From the NCBI RefSeq assembly GCF_902833645.1, contig NZ_CADFGE010000011.1:124001-188000 (forward strand): a stretch of 64,000 bases of DNA. Reading direction: 5' to 3'. This document shows positions 49,924 to 58,890 of this stretch, piece by piece. The stretch's first letter is position 1, and each line of letters begins with the position of its first letter. Under the pieces are notes generated by a model that had not been told where the DNA came from, did no database searches, and saw only the letters and a list, made by a program, of their open reading frames with translations. This DNA comes from Paraburkholderia fungorum. GTDB taxonomy: Bacteria; Pseudomonadota; Gammaproteobacteria; Burkholderiales; Burkholderiaceae. The position numbers and the translations under genes are program-made.

Positions 49924-51840
49924 CTATTCCCGTTGCCGCACATAACGCCCCGGTGCCGGCTCGATGACGGGGAATTCCGCGGAACCTGCCGTAGCGCGCG
50001 GCTTGACTTTCTTGCCGCCGAACTGGTCGAGCCACGTGATCCATTCGGGCCACCAGCTGCCGGGCACTTCGACCGCCTGATCGAGCCACTCATCCGGCGT
50101 TTCGGGCAACGTCCTGACATCGCCTTGCAGCGTCCAGTAGCTGCGCTTTTTCTTCGCCGGCGGATTGATCACGCCCGCGATATGGCCCGACGCACCAAGC
50201 ACGAACTTCAGCGGTCCGGCGAGCAGCGGCACCGACGCGTACGCGGTTTGCCACGGCACGATATGGTCTTCGCGTGAACCGTAGATGAAGGTCGGCACGT
50301 CGATCTTCGAGAGGTCGACCGGTTCGCCGCAGGTGGTCAACGCACCCGGCTCGCGCAGACGATTCTCAAGATACGTATTGCGCAGATACCAGACGTACAT
50401 CGGACCCGGCAGGCTGGTCGAATCGCTGTTCCAGTACAGCAGATCGAACGGCACCGGGGTGCGCCCCTTGAGATAGTTGTCGACGACGTAGTTCCACACC
50501 AGATCGTTCGGCCGCAGGAACGAGAAGGTGTTGGCGAATTCGATGCCGCGCATCAATCCGGGCGGGCTGCCGTTCTTGCCGCCGATGGTTTGCTCGCGCA
50601 TCTGCACATGCGCCTCGTCGACGAATACGTCGAGCACGCCGGTATCCGAGAAGTCGAGCATCGCGGTCAGCAAGGTCATCGACGCTGCCGGATGCTGGCC
50701 GCGCGCGGCCGCCACTGCCAGCGCCGTGGCCAGCATCGTGCCGCCCACGCAGAAACCGAGCGTGTTGATCTGCTCGCGGCCACTGATCTGGCTGACCGTG
50801 TCGATTGCCTTGAGGACGCCCGCGCCGATGTAGTCGTCCCATGTCTTGCCCGCGATCGACGCATCCGCATTGCGCCACGAAATCAGGAACACCTGATGAC
50901 CCGAATCGAGCCCGTGCGCAACCAGCGAGTTCTCCGGCTGCAGATCGAGAATGTAGAACTTGTTGATGCACGGCGGCACGATCAGCAGCGGCCGCTCGCG
51001 CACGGTGGCCGTGCGCGGCTTGTACTGGATCAACTGCATCAGGTCGTTTTCGAACACCACCGAACCTTCGGTGTTCGCGAGATTTTCACCGACCACGAAA
51101 CGCGATTCGTCCGTTTGCGAAATCTTGCCGCGCTGGAGGTCGCCCAGCAGATTCATCACGCCCTGCCGCAAGCTCTCGCCCTGGCTATCCAGCAAGGTCT
51201 TTTGCGCTTCCGGATTCAACGCGAAGAAGTTGCTGGGCGATGCCGCCGCGGTCCATTGCTGAACGGCGAAGCGGATGCGCTCGCGTACTTTCGGTTCCGT
51301 ATCGAGCGCGTCGACCATTTCCTGCAGATAGCGCGCGTTCAACAGATACCACGCGGCCGTAAATGCATAGGCTGGCGTCGCGCTCCACGCGTCGGAACTG
51401 AAGCGGCGGTCTTTGAGTTCGGGAGTTTTCGTCGTAGAACCCGCTGCCTGCTGGATCAGTTCCATCGCCTCGCGCGAATAATCGGCCTGCAGCTTTTGCA
51501 AACGCTCCGATGGAATCGCGGCACTCGGCACATTGAGTCCTGCGAATGAAGGCAATGACGGCAGAGATCCCACCGTCAGTTTGCTGAAGTCAGGCATGCC
51601 GGGGAACGACGGTATTTGCGGCAGGCCCATTTGCGGCATTGGCGGAATCCCCATGTGCGGTATTGGGAAAGCCGCGCCATTGCCGCCGGGCGGCGTGCCG
51701 AGTGAACGCCATGCGTTCATCCACACGTCGAATAACTGCTGCATGCCTGCGGCCGGCGTTGCGCCGCTCGTACCGGCCTGCTGCGTGTGCTCCGTCGAGG
51801 AGTCCGTGCTGGGGGAAGCTGAGGAATGTGATGCTGCCAT
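49924..51840 (-). CDS. phaC: Class I poly(3-hydroxyalkanoate) synthase PhaC
   Basis: The 638-residue enzyme polymerises hydroxyacyl-CoA on the granule surface. The lipase-box-like nucleophile is Cys364 in LGFCVGGTML. Asp525 lies in YGSREDHIVPW and His553 in GASGHIAGVINPP, completing the triad. The N-terminal 130 residues are Ser/Pro/Met-rich with repeated GIPPMPQMGLPQIPSFPGMP. The C-terminus holds SYWTLQGDVRTLPETPDEWL. The start at 51840 (MAASHSSASPSTDSSTEH) has a poor ribosome site; an in-frame ATG at 51936 and one at 51987 add sequence that is not PhaC-like. It is the first gene of the cluster. Confidence 0.96.
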   Translation of the reverse strand: MAASHSSASPSTDSSTEHTQQAGTSGATPAAGMQQLFDVWMNAWRSLGTPPGGNGAAFPIPHMGIPPMPQMGLPQIPSFPGMPDFSKLTVGSLPSLPSFAGLNVPSAAIPSERLQKLQADYSREAMELIQQAAGSTTKTPELKDRRFSSDAWSATPAYAFTAAWYLLNARYLQEMVDALDTEPKVRERIRFAVQQWTAAASPSNFFALNPEAQKTLLDSQGESLRQGVMNLLGDLQRGKISQTDESRFVVGENLANTEGSVVFENDLMQLIQYKPRTATVRERPLLIVPPCINKFYILDLQPENSLVAHGLDSGHQVFLISWRNADASIAGKTWDDYIGAGVLKAIDTVSQISGREQINTLGFCVGGTMLATALAVAAARGQHPAASMTLLTAMLDFSDTGVLDVFVDEAHVQMREQTIGGKNGSPPGLMRGIEFANTFSFLRPNDLVWNYVVDNYLKGRTPVPFDLLYWNSDSTSLPGPMYVWYLRNTYLENRLREPGALTTCGEPVDLSKIDVPTFIYGSREDHIVPWQTAYASVPLLAGPLKFVLGASGHIAGVINPPAKKKRSYWTLQGDVRTLPETPDEWLDQAVEVPGSWWPEWITWLDQFGGKKVKPRATAGSAEFPVIEPAPGRYVRQRE

Positions 51841-52287
51841 ACCTGCTTTTGACCGGTAAGTCCTTGCGGACGGGTTGAGAGGCAGGTTCTTGCGCACGTG
51901 GGCGATTGCTCGCGACCTCGTCACGCCCTGTCTCATGTACGAGGAGCTGTGAGGAACATTCTTGCTCCCCATCGCAAGGCATGTCAATGCTTGTTCCCGA
52001 TTTTGCCGCAGTGCGATAGTTTTTTAATTATCGTTTTCCCTGTGTAGCAGATCGCGCTTTTGGAACGGGGATTTTTCGGTGCCGATGCAAATGAAAAAAG
52101 CTCCCGTACTGCGCGGGCTTATCTCAATTCATCCGTTCGCATGCGAACAGTTTTGGCGGCAGATTTACGCCTGCGCGGGGACTTCGGCAGCGCAGCAAAA
52201 AACCATGCTGCGTCTCCGAACAAACCCTCATACGTATGCCGCCAGAAAGACATGACGCCCACTCCAGCGGGCGCCAGCGTGGATAAC
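51841..52287. other. Upstream region of phaC
   Basis: The 447-bp stretch holds the likely phaC promoter (51958-51987). CGATA and TATCG form a small inverted repeat around an A/T core at 52014-52033. AAGCTCCCG with CGGGCTT near 52098-52121 is a weak hairpin that might end the pgeF transcript or attenuate transcription. No gene is called. Confidence 0.45.
51958..51987 (-). promoter_or_regulatory. Candidate sigma70 promoter of phaC
   Basis: On the reverse strand a perfect TTGACA (51987-51982) is followed after 18 bp by AAGAAT (51963-51958). Transcription would start near 51951, giving a leader of about 110 bases. Confidence 0.5.
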
Positions 52288-53145
52288 TTATGCCGCGATC
52301 GTCCGCGCCTGATCGTCGAGCCAGATCAGCGCGGCCATGCGGCCGGTTTCCCGATCGCGGCGATAGGAATAGAAACGCTCGCGTTGTGTGACCGTACACA
52401 AATCGCCGCCGGCAATGCGCGTCACCCCGAGCCTCTGCAAGCGCAGGCGCGCGAGCGTCGCAAGGTCGGCGAGATATTTGCCGGGATTATGCGGATGCGT
52501 AACGAATGCATTCGCCGCGGCCTCGCGTTGTTTGCCGTCCACGCCCTTCATGAAGGCGTCACGCACATCTGCCCCCACCTCGAATGCGTCCGGTCCGATC
52601 GCCGGACCGAGATAGGCGTGCAGCGACGCAGCCTCTACGCCGGCGAGATCGGCAACGCGCTGCGCGGTCTGTTCGACGATACCCGCTGCGAGGCCACGCC
52701 AGCCGGCATGAGCCGCGCCGACGGCACGCCCCGCTTCGTCGCACAACAGCACCGGCATGCAATCGGCAACCATCACGACGCACACCGTGCCAGGCCGGTC
52801 GGTGACGCTCGCATCGGCTTGTGTCGGCATGCCGTTCGCGTGAGTTTGCGCAAGCACATCTTCGGCCCGCACGATGCCCGCGCCGTGAATCTGCTCGAGC
52901 CACGCGGCCTCGCTTACGCCGGCCAGATCCAGCAGCCGCGCGCGATTGACCGCGACCGCGGCCGGATCGTCTCCGGCTTTCATCCCCAGATTCAGGCCGC
53001 CGGGCAGGTCCGCGCCGTCGCGCCAGCGGCCGAACGGCGGTTCGCTCACGCCGCCATTACGGGTGGTGACGAGCGCACGCACCCGCGGCGACACATTCCA
53101 TGCCGGTTGCACAACATCGGCGAGACTCAGCTCGGGCAAGCTCAT
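52288..53145 (-). CDS. pgeF: Multicopper-like polyphenol oxidase / purine phosphorylase PgeF (YfiH family)
   Basis: The 285-residue protein has the laccase-domain signatures of the YfiH/YlmD group: LVTTRNGGVSEPPFG, WLEQIHGAGIV, VMVADCMPVLLCDE with the metal Cys, and AVGAAHAGWRGLAAGIVE with the metal His. Homologues act as purine nucleoside phosphorylases and adenosine deaminases, or in peptidoglycan quality control (PgeF). The ATG overlaps the rluD stop by ATGA, the usual pairing. It is probably cytosolic, since no signal peptide is present. Confidence 0.93.
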   Translation of the reverse strand: MSLPELSLADVVQPAWNVSPRVRALVTTRNGGVSEPPFGRWRDGADLPGGLNLGMKAGDDPAAVAVNRARLLDLAGVSEAAWLEQIHGAGIVRAEDVLAQTHANGMPTQADASVTDRPGTVCVVMVADCMPVLLCDEAGRAVGAAHAGWRGLAAGIVEQTAQRVADLAGVEAASLHAYLGPAIGPDAFEVGADVRDAFMKGVDGKQREAAANAFVTHPHNPGKYLADLATLARLRLQRLGVTRIAGGDLCTVTQRERFYSYRRDRETGRMAALIWLDDQARTIAA

Positions 53146-54425
53146 GCGTGATCGTCCTCGCCGTGTTCGTCGTGTTCGTCGTCTTCGGCAGGATCGCCGT
53201 CGCCGCGTATTTCATCTGCGTCGACATCGTCGTCCAACGAGGCTTCGTAGTCGTCTTCCTCGTAGTACGTCTCGTCGAACTCGCCCTCGTCGTCGCGCCC
53301 GAGGCCGAGCGCCGCCGATAGTACCTGCATGTCTTCCGGCGCATCGGCGCGCCATTGCATGGTGCGGCCGGTTTCCGGGTGAATCAGGCCAAGGCGCCAT
53401 GCATGCAGCGCCTGGCGGGCAAAGCCGTCCGGCAGCGGCGTCACCGAGCGCTTGCCGCGCGCGCGCCCATAAACCGGATCGCCGAGCAGCGGATGGCCGA
53501 TATGCGCGCAATGCACGCGAATCTGGTGGGTGCGGCCGGTTTCGAGATCGCAATGAATCGCAGTGACCGGCTGACGCTGCCAGATCGCCGTGTCCACGCG
53601 CCGGAAATGCGTGCGCGCCGCCTTTCCCGATGCGCTTGTCACAACCGCCATGCGCGTACGTTCGCGCGGATCGCGGCCGATCGGCGCGTCGATCGTGCCC
53701 TCTTCAGGCATGTTGCCCCATACCAGCGCGAGATAACGGCGCTTCACCGTGCGTGCCTGGAGCTGGCGCACCAGATCGGTCTGCGCCTCGAGCGTGCGCG
53801 CCACCACCATCAGGCCGGACGTCTCCTTGTCGAGCCGATGGACGATACCGGCGCGCGGCAGGCCGGCCGCGGCGTCGCCATAGCGGTATAGCAGACCGTT
53901 CAGGACCGTGCCGCTCCAGTTGCCGGCTGCCGGATGCACGACCATGCCGGCCGGCTTGTTGATCACCACCAGCGTGTCGTCCTCATACACGACGTCGAGC
54001 GGCACCGGCTCGGGCGTGAACGCGAGTTGCTCCGGCAGCAGGTCGGGCACGAGTTCGATCGTTGCGCCGAGCGGCACCGGCTGACGGATTTTGGCTGGCT
54101 TGCCGTCGATGCGCACCCGCTCCGACTCGATCCAGCTTTGCAGCCGGTTCCGTGAAAACTCCGGAAAGACCCGGGCGAGCACTTTGTCGAGGCGTTCGCC
54201 GGCCATTTCGTCGGGGACGACGACACTGCGCGGCGTCTCGTCCGCCACACGGCTCGCCACCGTCGGCACCATGCTCTGCGGGCCGGCGCCGGCAAGCGCG
54301 TCGCTGCCGAGATCGTCGTCGAGTGAATCGACGCCCAACGCGTCGGAGGGGTCAGCGCTTACGCTATAATCTTTGTTGCTATTCCCGGCACCGGTTGCGG
54401 CGCCTGGAGTATTTGAGCGGGTCAT
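53142..54425 (-). CDS. rluD: 23S rRNA pseudouridine synthase RluD, with acidic C-terminal tail
   Basis: The 427-residue enzyme makes pseudouridines 1911, 1915 and 1917 in 23S rRNA. The S4 domain (GERLDKVLARVFPEFSRNRL) lies at about 75-140. The catalytic Asp is in GIVHRLDKETSGLMVVART. RYLALVWGNMPEEGTIDAPI and ETGRTHQIRVHCAHIGHPLL are conserved. Two extensions are unusual: about 70 N-terminal residues of low complexity, and a C-terminal tail of about 50 residues rich in Asp and Glu (DDEGEFDETYYEEDDYEASL). AGGTGA is about ten bases before the ATG. A possible bamD promoter lies inside the 5' end. Confidence 0.94.
   Translation of the reverse strand: MTRSNTPGAATGAGNSNKDYSVSADPSDALGVDSLDDDLGSDALAGAGPQSMVPTVASRVADETPRSVVVPDEMAGERLDKVLARVFPEFSRNRLQSWIESERVRIDGKPAKIRQPVPLGATIELVPDLLPEQLAFTPEPVPLDVVYEDDTLVVINKPAGMVVHPAAGNWSGTVLNGLLYRYGDAAAGLPRAGIVHRLDKETSGLMVVARTLEAQTDLVRQLQARTVKRRYLALVWGNMPEEGTIDAPIGRDPRERTRMAVVTSASGKAARTHFRRVDTAIWQRQPVTAIHCDLETGRTHQIRVHCAHIGHPLLGDPVYGRARGKRSVTPLPDGFARQALHAWRLGLIHPETGRTMQWRADAPEDMQVLSAALGLGRDDEGEFDETYYEEDDYEASLDDDVDADEIRGDGDPAEDDEHDEHGEDDHA
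54365..54370 (+). promoter_or_regulatory. TATAAT box, possible bamD promoter
   Basis: A perfect TATAAT lies about 95 bp before the bamD start and within the antisense 5' end of rluD. The region 17 bp upstream (GTCGGA) is a poor -35, so an activator or extended contacts would be needed. Confidence 0.4.
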
Positions 54426-54463
54426 TGAGTCTGGGTCACCTGGACGTAAAGCTAGACTGGAAA

Positions 54464-55324
54464 ATGCGAGCCTTGAACACCATTACTAAAGCGGCGATCA
54501 ATTTGGCGGCCATCAAGAAGGCGGCCCGGAAAGTGGCCGGATACATTGCGTGTGCCGCGGCCGTCGCCGTTGTTGCGGCTTGTCACGGCCTGCCGGAAAA
54601 GACCGACGAGACGGCTACGTGGAACAACAACAAATTATATACGGAGGCGAACGACGCCCTGACCGGTGGTGATTACGGCAAGTGCGCCAAGTATTTCGAG
54701 ATGCTCGAAGGCCGCGATCCGTTCGGCCACTTTGCCCAGCAGGCACAGATCAACGTCGCCTATTGCAACTGGAAAGACAACGAAAACGCCGCCGCCGACC
54801 AGGCGATCGACCGCTTCATCCAGCTGCACCCGGATCACCCGGACATCGCCTACGCGTACTACCTGAAGGGCATGATCCACTTCAACGACGACCTCGGTCT
54901 GTTCGGCCGCTTCTCCGGCCAGGACATGAGCGAGCGCGACCCGAAGTCGCTGCGCGAGTCGTATGACGCGTTCAAGGTCGTGGTCGACAAGTACCCGAAC
55001 AGCAAGTATGCACCGGACGCCGCGCAACGCATGCGCTATATCGTGAACGCGCTGGCGTCGCACGAAGTCCACGCGGCGGATTATTACTACCGCCGTGGCG
55101 CTTATGTCGCGGCGATCAATCGCGCGCAACTGGCGTTGAAGGAATACAAGAACGCGCCGGCTATCGAAGACGCACTGCACATCATGATGCTGTCGTATCA
55201 AAAGCTGAATCAGCCGCAACTGGCCGACGACACCAAGCGTATTCTGGCAGGCACCTTCCCTGACAGCCCGTACATCACGGGCCATGCAAGGCCGGGTAAG
55301 GAAAAGTCGTGGTGGCAGTTCTAA
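54464..55324 (+). CDS. bamD: Outer-membrane protein assembly factor BamD
   Basis: The 286-residue lipoprotein is an essential part of the beta-barrel assembly machine. The signal peptide ends in VAVVAACHG, where Cys is the lipidation site. TPR-like repeats follow: NKLYTEANDALTGGDYGKCA, PDIAYAYYLKGMIHFNDDLG, PNSKYAPDAAQRMRYIVNAL and YYYRRGAYVAAINRAQLALK. The start at 54464 (MRALNTITKAAINLAAIKKA) precedes a somewhat long n-region; the ribosome site is only TGGA. It is divergent from rluD, the common arrangement, and a strong hairpin follows. Confidence 0.95.
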   Translation: MRALNTITKAAINLAAIKKAARKVAGYIACAAAVAVVAACHGLPEKTDETATWNNNKLYTEANDALTGGDYGKCAKYFEMLEGRDPFGHFAQQAQINVAYCNWKDNENAAADQAIDRFIQLHPDHPDIAYAYYLKGMIHFNDDLGLFGRFSGQDMSERDPKSLRESYDAFKVVVDKYPNSKYAPDAAQRMRYIVNALASHEVHAADYYYRRGAYVAAINRAQLALKEYKNAPAIEDALHIMMLSYQKLNQPQLADDTKRILAGTFPDSPYITGHARPGKEKSWWQF

Positions 55325-55356
55325 GTTTCAGGCACGCGCTTTAAGAACGCTGCAAA

Positions 55357-55390
55357 CAGAAACGCCACGACGTCGGTCGTGGCGTTTCTG
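55357..55390 (+). terminator. Hairpin terminator after bamD
   Basis: Two 15-base arms (CAGAAACGCCACGAC and its complement) pair perfectly around GTCG, followed by TTTATGG. The T-run is short, but the stem is strong. Confidence 0.7.
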
Positions 55391-55441
55391 TTTATGGAGC
55401 GCAGCCGGCGTGCGCCCGAGGCCGGCTGGCGACAGGCGCTC

Positions 55442-56860
55442 TCAGTCCCGCTCGAACAGCGCAATCGACTCCACATGCGAGGTGTGCGGGAACATGTTCA
55501 CCACCCCCGCGCCCACCAGCCGGTAGCCGGCCTCATGCACCAGCAGGCCGGCGTCGCGAGCGAGCGTAGCCGGGGCGCACGAGACGTACACGATACGCTT
55601 GGGCAGCGGCCCGTTGCCGCTCTGTGCGATCTCGGCGAGCGCTTTGGCGACGGCCAGCGCGCCTTCACGCGGCGGATCGATCAGGATTTTGTCGAAATGG
55701 CCGAGCGCGCGCAGGTCGTCGGCGGTGACTTCGAACAGATTCCGGCAGGCAAACGATGTATGACCCGCCACGCCGTTCAGTTCGGCATTGGCCAGTGCAC
55801 GCGAAGTCAGCGCTTCGCTGCCCTCGATACCCATCACTTCCTTCGAGATCCGGGCGAGCGGCAGCGTGAAATTGCCGATTCCGCAGAATAGATCGAGCAC
55901 GCGGTCGGTGGCGGCCGGGGCCAGTAGACGCAACGCACGGCTGACCAGCACGCGATTGATCGCGTGATTGACCTGCGTGAAATCGGTCGGCTTGAACGGC
56001 ATCCGGATGTTGTATTCCGGAAGCGTGTAGTCGAGTTCCGCGTCGAGCGGATAGAACGGCACGACCGTATCAGGACCACCCGGCTGCAACCACCACTGGA
56101 TCTTGTGCTCGTCGGCGAAATCGCGCAGCACCTGCTCGTCCGCGGCAGTGAGCGGCGCGAGATTACGCAGCACCAGTGCGGTGACCGAGGAGCCAACCGC
56201 CAGCTCGATCTGCGGCATACGATCGTGGATCGACAGCTTGCGAACCATGAAGCGCAGCGGCATCAGCATCGCCGACACATGCGGCGGCAGCACCTCACAA
56301 CTCTTCATATCCGAGATGTAGCTGCTCTTCTTCTCGTAGAAGCCGATGCGCATGCCGCCCTTTTCCGGCAGATAGCGCACAGCCAGACGCGCGCGGTAGC
56401 GATATCCCCACGCTGGGCCATGAATGGGGCGGTACACCGTCTCGGGGCGCAGCTTCGCCAGATGCTGGAAATTGTCTTCGAGCACGCGTTGCTTGACGGC
56501 GATCTGGGCGCGAATGTCGAGATGCTGCATCGAACAGCCGCCGCAAATATCGAAGTACGCGCATTTCGGCTTCGTGCGAAGCACGCTTTCACGGAACACC
56601 TGGACCACTTCCGCCTGCTCGAATTTCGGCTTGCTGCGATGGGTCGAGTAGCTGACGCGCTCGCCAGGCAGCGCGCCTTCGACAAAGATTACCTTGCCGG
56701 GCGTGCCGTCTTCGCTCTCGATACGGCCCACGCCGCGCGCTTCCATATCGAGCGAAACGATTTCGATGATCGGCTCATTGCCGGTGATGACGTGCGCTTT
56801 GGCCGGAGCGGGCGCCTTCTGGCGCTTGGGCGAGCGACGTTGGGGGGCAGTTCGGGACAC
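55442..56860 (-). CDS. rlmD: 23S rRNA (uracil1939-C5)-methyltransferase RlmD
   Basis: The 472-residue enzyme has an N-terminal TRAM domain (EIVSLDMEARGVGRIESEDG), a [4Fe-4S] motif KPKCAYFDICGGCSMQHLDI, and a C-terminal SAM domain with DRVLDLFCGIGNFTLPLARI. Catalytic marks are ILIDPPREGALAVAKALAE and YVSCAPATLARDAGLLV, the last holding the nucleophilic Cys. Length fits RlmD (433 in E. coli) with a short basic N-terminal extension (RTAPQRRSPKRQKAPAPAK). It stands alone, transcribed away from the nearby exonuclease gene by 155 bp. Confidence 0.95.
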   Translation of the reverse strand: MSRTAPQRRSPKRQKAPAPAKAHVITGNEPIIEIVSLDMEARGVGRIESEDGTPGKVIFVEGALPGERVSYSTHRSKPKFEQAEVVQVFRESVLRTKPKCAYFDICGGCSMQHLDIRAQIAVKQRVLEDNFQHLAKLRPETVYRPIHGPAWGYRYRARLAVRYLPEKGGMRIGFYEKKSSYISDMKSCEVLPPHVSAMLMPLRFMVRKLSIHDRMPQIELAVGSSVTALVLRNLAPLTAADEQVLRDFADEHKIQWWLQPGGPDTVVPFYPLDAELDYTLPEYNIRMPFKPTDFTQVNHAINRVLVSRALRLLAPAATDRVLDLFCGIGNFTLPLARISKEVMGIEGSEALTSRALANAELNGVAGHTSFACRNLFEVTADDLRALGHFDKILIDPPREGALAVAKALAEIAQSGNGPLPKRIVYVSCAPATLARDAGLLVHEAGYRLVGAGVVNMFPHTSHVESIALFERD

Positions 56861-57015
56861 CGGCGACTTCCTGACAAACTTGGGGAAAGGCGAGATTGTA
56901 GACGAAGCGCCGCCATTGCCAACGATTTGGCGCGGCTGCGGCGGCTAGCGCCTGCCTGCTTGCGCCATGGCCGATTTGCGTGCTGCAAACCGCTTCGCTA
57001 GCAGAATAGTAAGGC

Positions 57016-57792
57016 TTATTGATCAAATGCGGCCAGATACTCGGCCCATTGCGGCGCCGCCTCCAGCGCTAATGCATTCTTGACCAGGTTGATCTCGTCA
57101 GCATACTCCGCCGCCGAAAACGCCCCGCGGATCAGCTGAAAGCGGCAATACAGCAGATAGGTATTGACGACGTCGGTCTCGCAGTAATTGCGGATTTCCT
57201 CAATGCGCCCTTCCTGGTATGCGTGCCATACCTGGCTGCCGTCCATCCCCATCTTGCCGGGGAAGCCGCACATCTTCGCGAGCGCGTCGAGCGGCGCGTT
57301 GGCGCGCGCCTGATACATCGCCAGCACGTCCATCAGATCGGTGTGGCGCGCATGATAGCGGCTGATGTAGTTGTTCCACTTGAACTCGCGGTCGTCCTCG
57401 CCGAGGTCCCAGAAACGGGACGCCGGGATGCCGTTGACCAGCGCACGGTAGTTCAGCACCGGCAGATCGAACCCGCCGCCGTTCCACGACACGAGTTGCG
57501 GCGTGTACTTTTCGATCACGCGATAAAACGACTGCACGAGCGCCGCCTCGCCGTCTTCCAGCGTGCCGAGCGAGCGCACACGGAAACCGTTGTTGTCGCG
57601 GAACACGCAGGAAATCGCCGCGATCCGTTGCAGGTGATGCGGCAGGAAATCGCTGCCGGTCTTTTCGCGGCGCGCGGCAAAAGCGTGCTCGGCGACTTCG
57701 GCGTCGCTTAGCGTGGCGGGCAAATCTTCGAGGCGGCGAATGCCGGCGACATCGGGAATCGTCTCGATGTCGAATACAAGAATCGGTGTCAT
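57016..57792 (-). CDS. 3'-5' exonuclease (PolB-like exonuclease family)
   Basis: The 258-residue protein has the DEDD exonuclease motifs: ILVFDIETIPDVAGI (Asp/Glu, motif I), QLVSWNGGGFDLPVLNYRAL (motif II), and NYCETDVVNTYLLYCRFQLI (motif III with Tyr/Asp). It resembles the DNA polymerase B exonuclease-like group (predicted 3'-5' exonuclease, PF10108 type). The start at 57792 (MTPILVFDIETIPD) follows the rpoS stop by four bases, so it is probably cotranscribed. It may trim DNA or RNA; the substrate is unknown. Confidence 0.9.
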   Translation of the reverse strand: MTPILVFDIETIPDVAGIRRLEDLPATLSDAEVAEHAFAARREKTGSDFLPHHLQRIAAISCVFRDNNGFRVRSLGTLEDGEAALVQSFYRVIEKYTPQLVSWNGGGFDLPVLNYRALVNGIPASRFWDLGEDDREFKWNNYISRYHARHTDLMDVLAMYQARANAPLDALAKMCGFPGKMGMDGSQVWHAYQEGRIEEIRNYCETDVVNTYLLYCRFQLIRGAFSAAEYADEINLVKNALALEAAPQWAEYLAAFDQ

Positions 57793-57796
57793 CAGC

Positions 57797-58879
57797 TTAG
57801 AGAACGGCGTCCTTCCGAACACCGTTGGAGGCAAAGAAGCGCTTTAACCGCACCAGCGCTTCCTGTTGGATCTGGCGCACACGTTCGCGCGTGAGGCCCA
57901 TTTCGTCGGCCAGCTCTTCGAGCGTGGCGGGCTCGATGTGGTTCAGACCGAAGCGGCGCTCGATCACATGGCGGTGCTTGTCCGACAAGCGCGCAAGCCA
58001 CGCACGTGTAAGCGTTTCCAGCTCGCGGTGCTGCACCTCGGCATCCGGCGACTGGCTCTGGTCGTCAGACAGCAGGTCGAGCAGACTGCTCGCCGGGTCG
58101 AGATCGAGTGGCGCATCGAGCGACGCGGTGTGCTCGTTCAGCGCGAGAATATCGGTGACTTCGTCGGTGGTCTTGCCGGTCAGATAGGCAATATCGTCGA
58201 TGCTAGCGTCGCGGCGCTCCGCGGCTTCGCCGGAATTCATCGAATTTTTTTCCAGATGACGCTTTGCGCGCAGCACCTGGTTGAGCTCACGGATCACGTG
58301 CACCGGCAAACGCACGGTGCGCGCCTGGTTCATGATCGCGCGCTCGATGCTCTGGCGAATCCACCAGGTGGCGTAGGTCGAGAAACGGAAGCCGCGCGTG
58401 GGATCGAACTTTTCGATCGCGTGCATCAAACCGAGGTTGCCCTCTTCGATCAGATCGAGCAGCGGCACGCCGCGATTCAGATAACCCTTCGCGATGCTGA
58501 CGACCAGCCGCAAATTACGCTCGATCATCACCTGGCGTGCGTCGAACTCGCCCGCCTTCGCCAGACGCGAATACTTCTGCTCTTCTTCGACGGTCAGGAG
58601 CGGTTTGACGCTGATGCGATTCAGATAATGCTGAATGGTGTCGGCCGTCAGCTCGGCTTGCAGCAGCGCACGGAAATCGTCGACATCGGGCGGCGTGTCG
58701 CTCGCGCCTTCGCGGGCCTCTCCGGCCTCGTCCGCGGCGCCCTGGCGCTCGTCGAGATCGCGCTCTTCGACGATCTCGTCTTCGGCTTCCGAAGCGCCGC
58801 TATCCTCCACCGAAGCGGACGTGACGCGGCTAATCGTCTCAGATTCGGCTTGCGGCAGGCGGCGCTTCGATTTCGGCAT
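57797..58879 (-). CDS. rpoS: RNA polymerase sigma factor RpoS
   Basis: The 360-residue stationary-phase sigma factor has region 1.2-2 signatures: DTIQHYLNRISVKPLLTVEE, LRLVVSIAKGYLNRGVPLLD, LIEEGNLGLMHAIEKFDPTR and GFRFSTYATWWIRQSIERAI. The ARTVRLPVHVIRELN motif, region 3 and the region 4 helix-turn-helix (EPATLEELADEMGLTRERV) follow. The N-terminus is extended and acidic (about 75 residues). It comes after nlpD, the classic order. Its own promoter is expected within nlpD. No unusual changes to the -10 recognition residues are visible. Confidence 0.97.
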   Translation of the reverse strand: MPKSKRRLPQAESETISRVTSASVEDSGASEAEDEIVEERDLDERQGAADEAGEAREGASDTPPDVDDFRALLQAELTADTIQHYLNRISVKPLLTVEEEQKYSRLAKAGEFDARQVMIERNLRLVVSIAKGYLNRGVPLLDLIEEGNLGLMHAIEKFDPTRGFRFSTYATWWIRQSIERAIMNQARTVRLPVHVIRELNQVLRAKRHLEKNSMNSGEAAERRDASIDDIAYLTGKTTDEVTDILALNEHTASLDAPLDLDPASSLLDLLSDDQSQSPDAEVQHRELETLTRAWLARLSDKHRHVIERRFGLNHIEPATLEELADEMGLTRERVRQIQQEALVRLKRFFASNGVRKDAVL

Positions 58880-58890
58880 GGTCGTATCGC

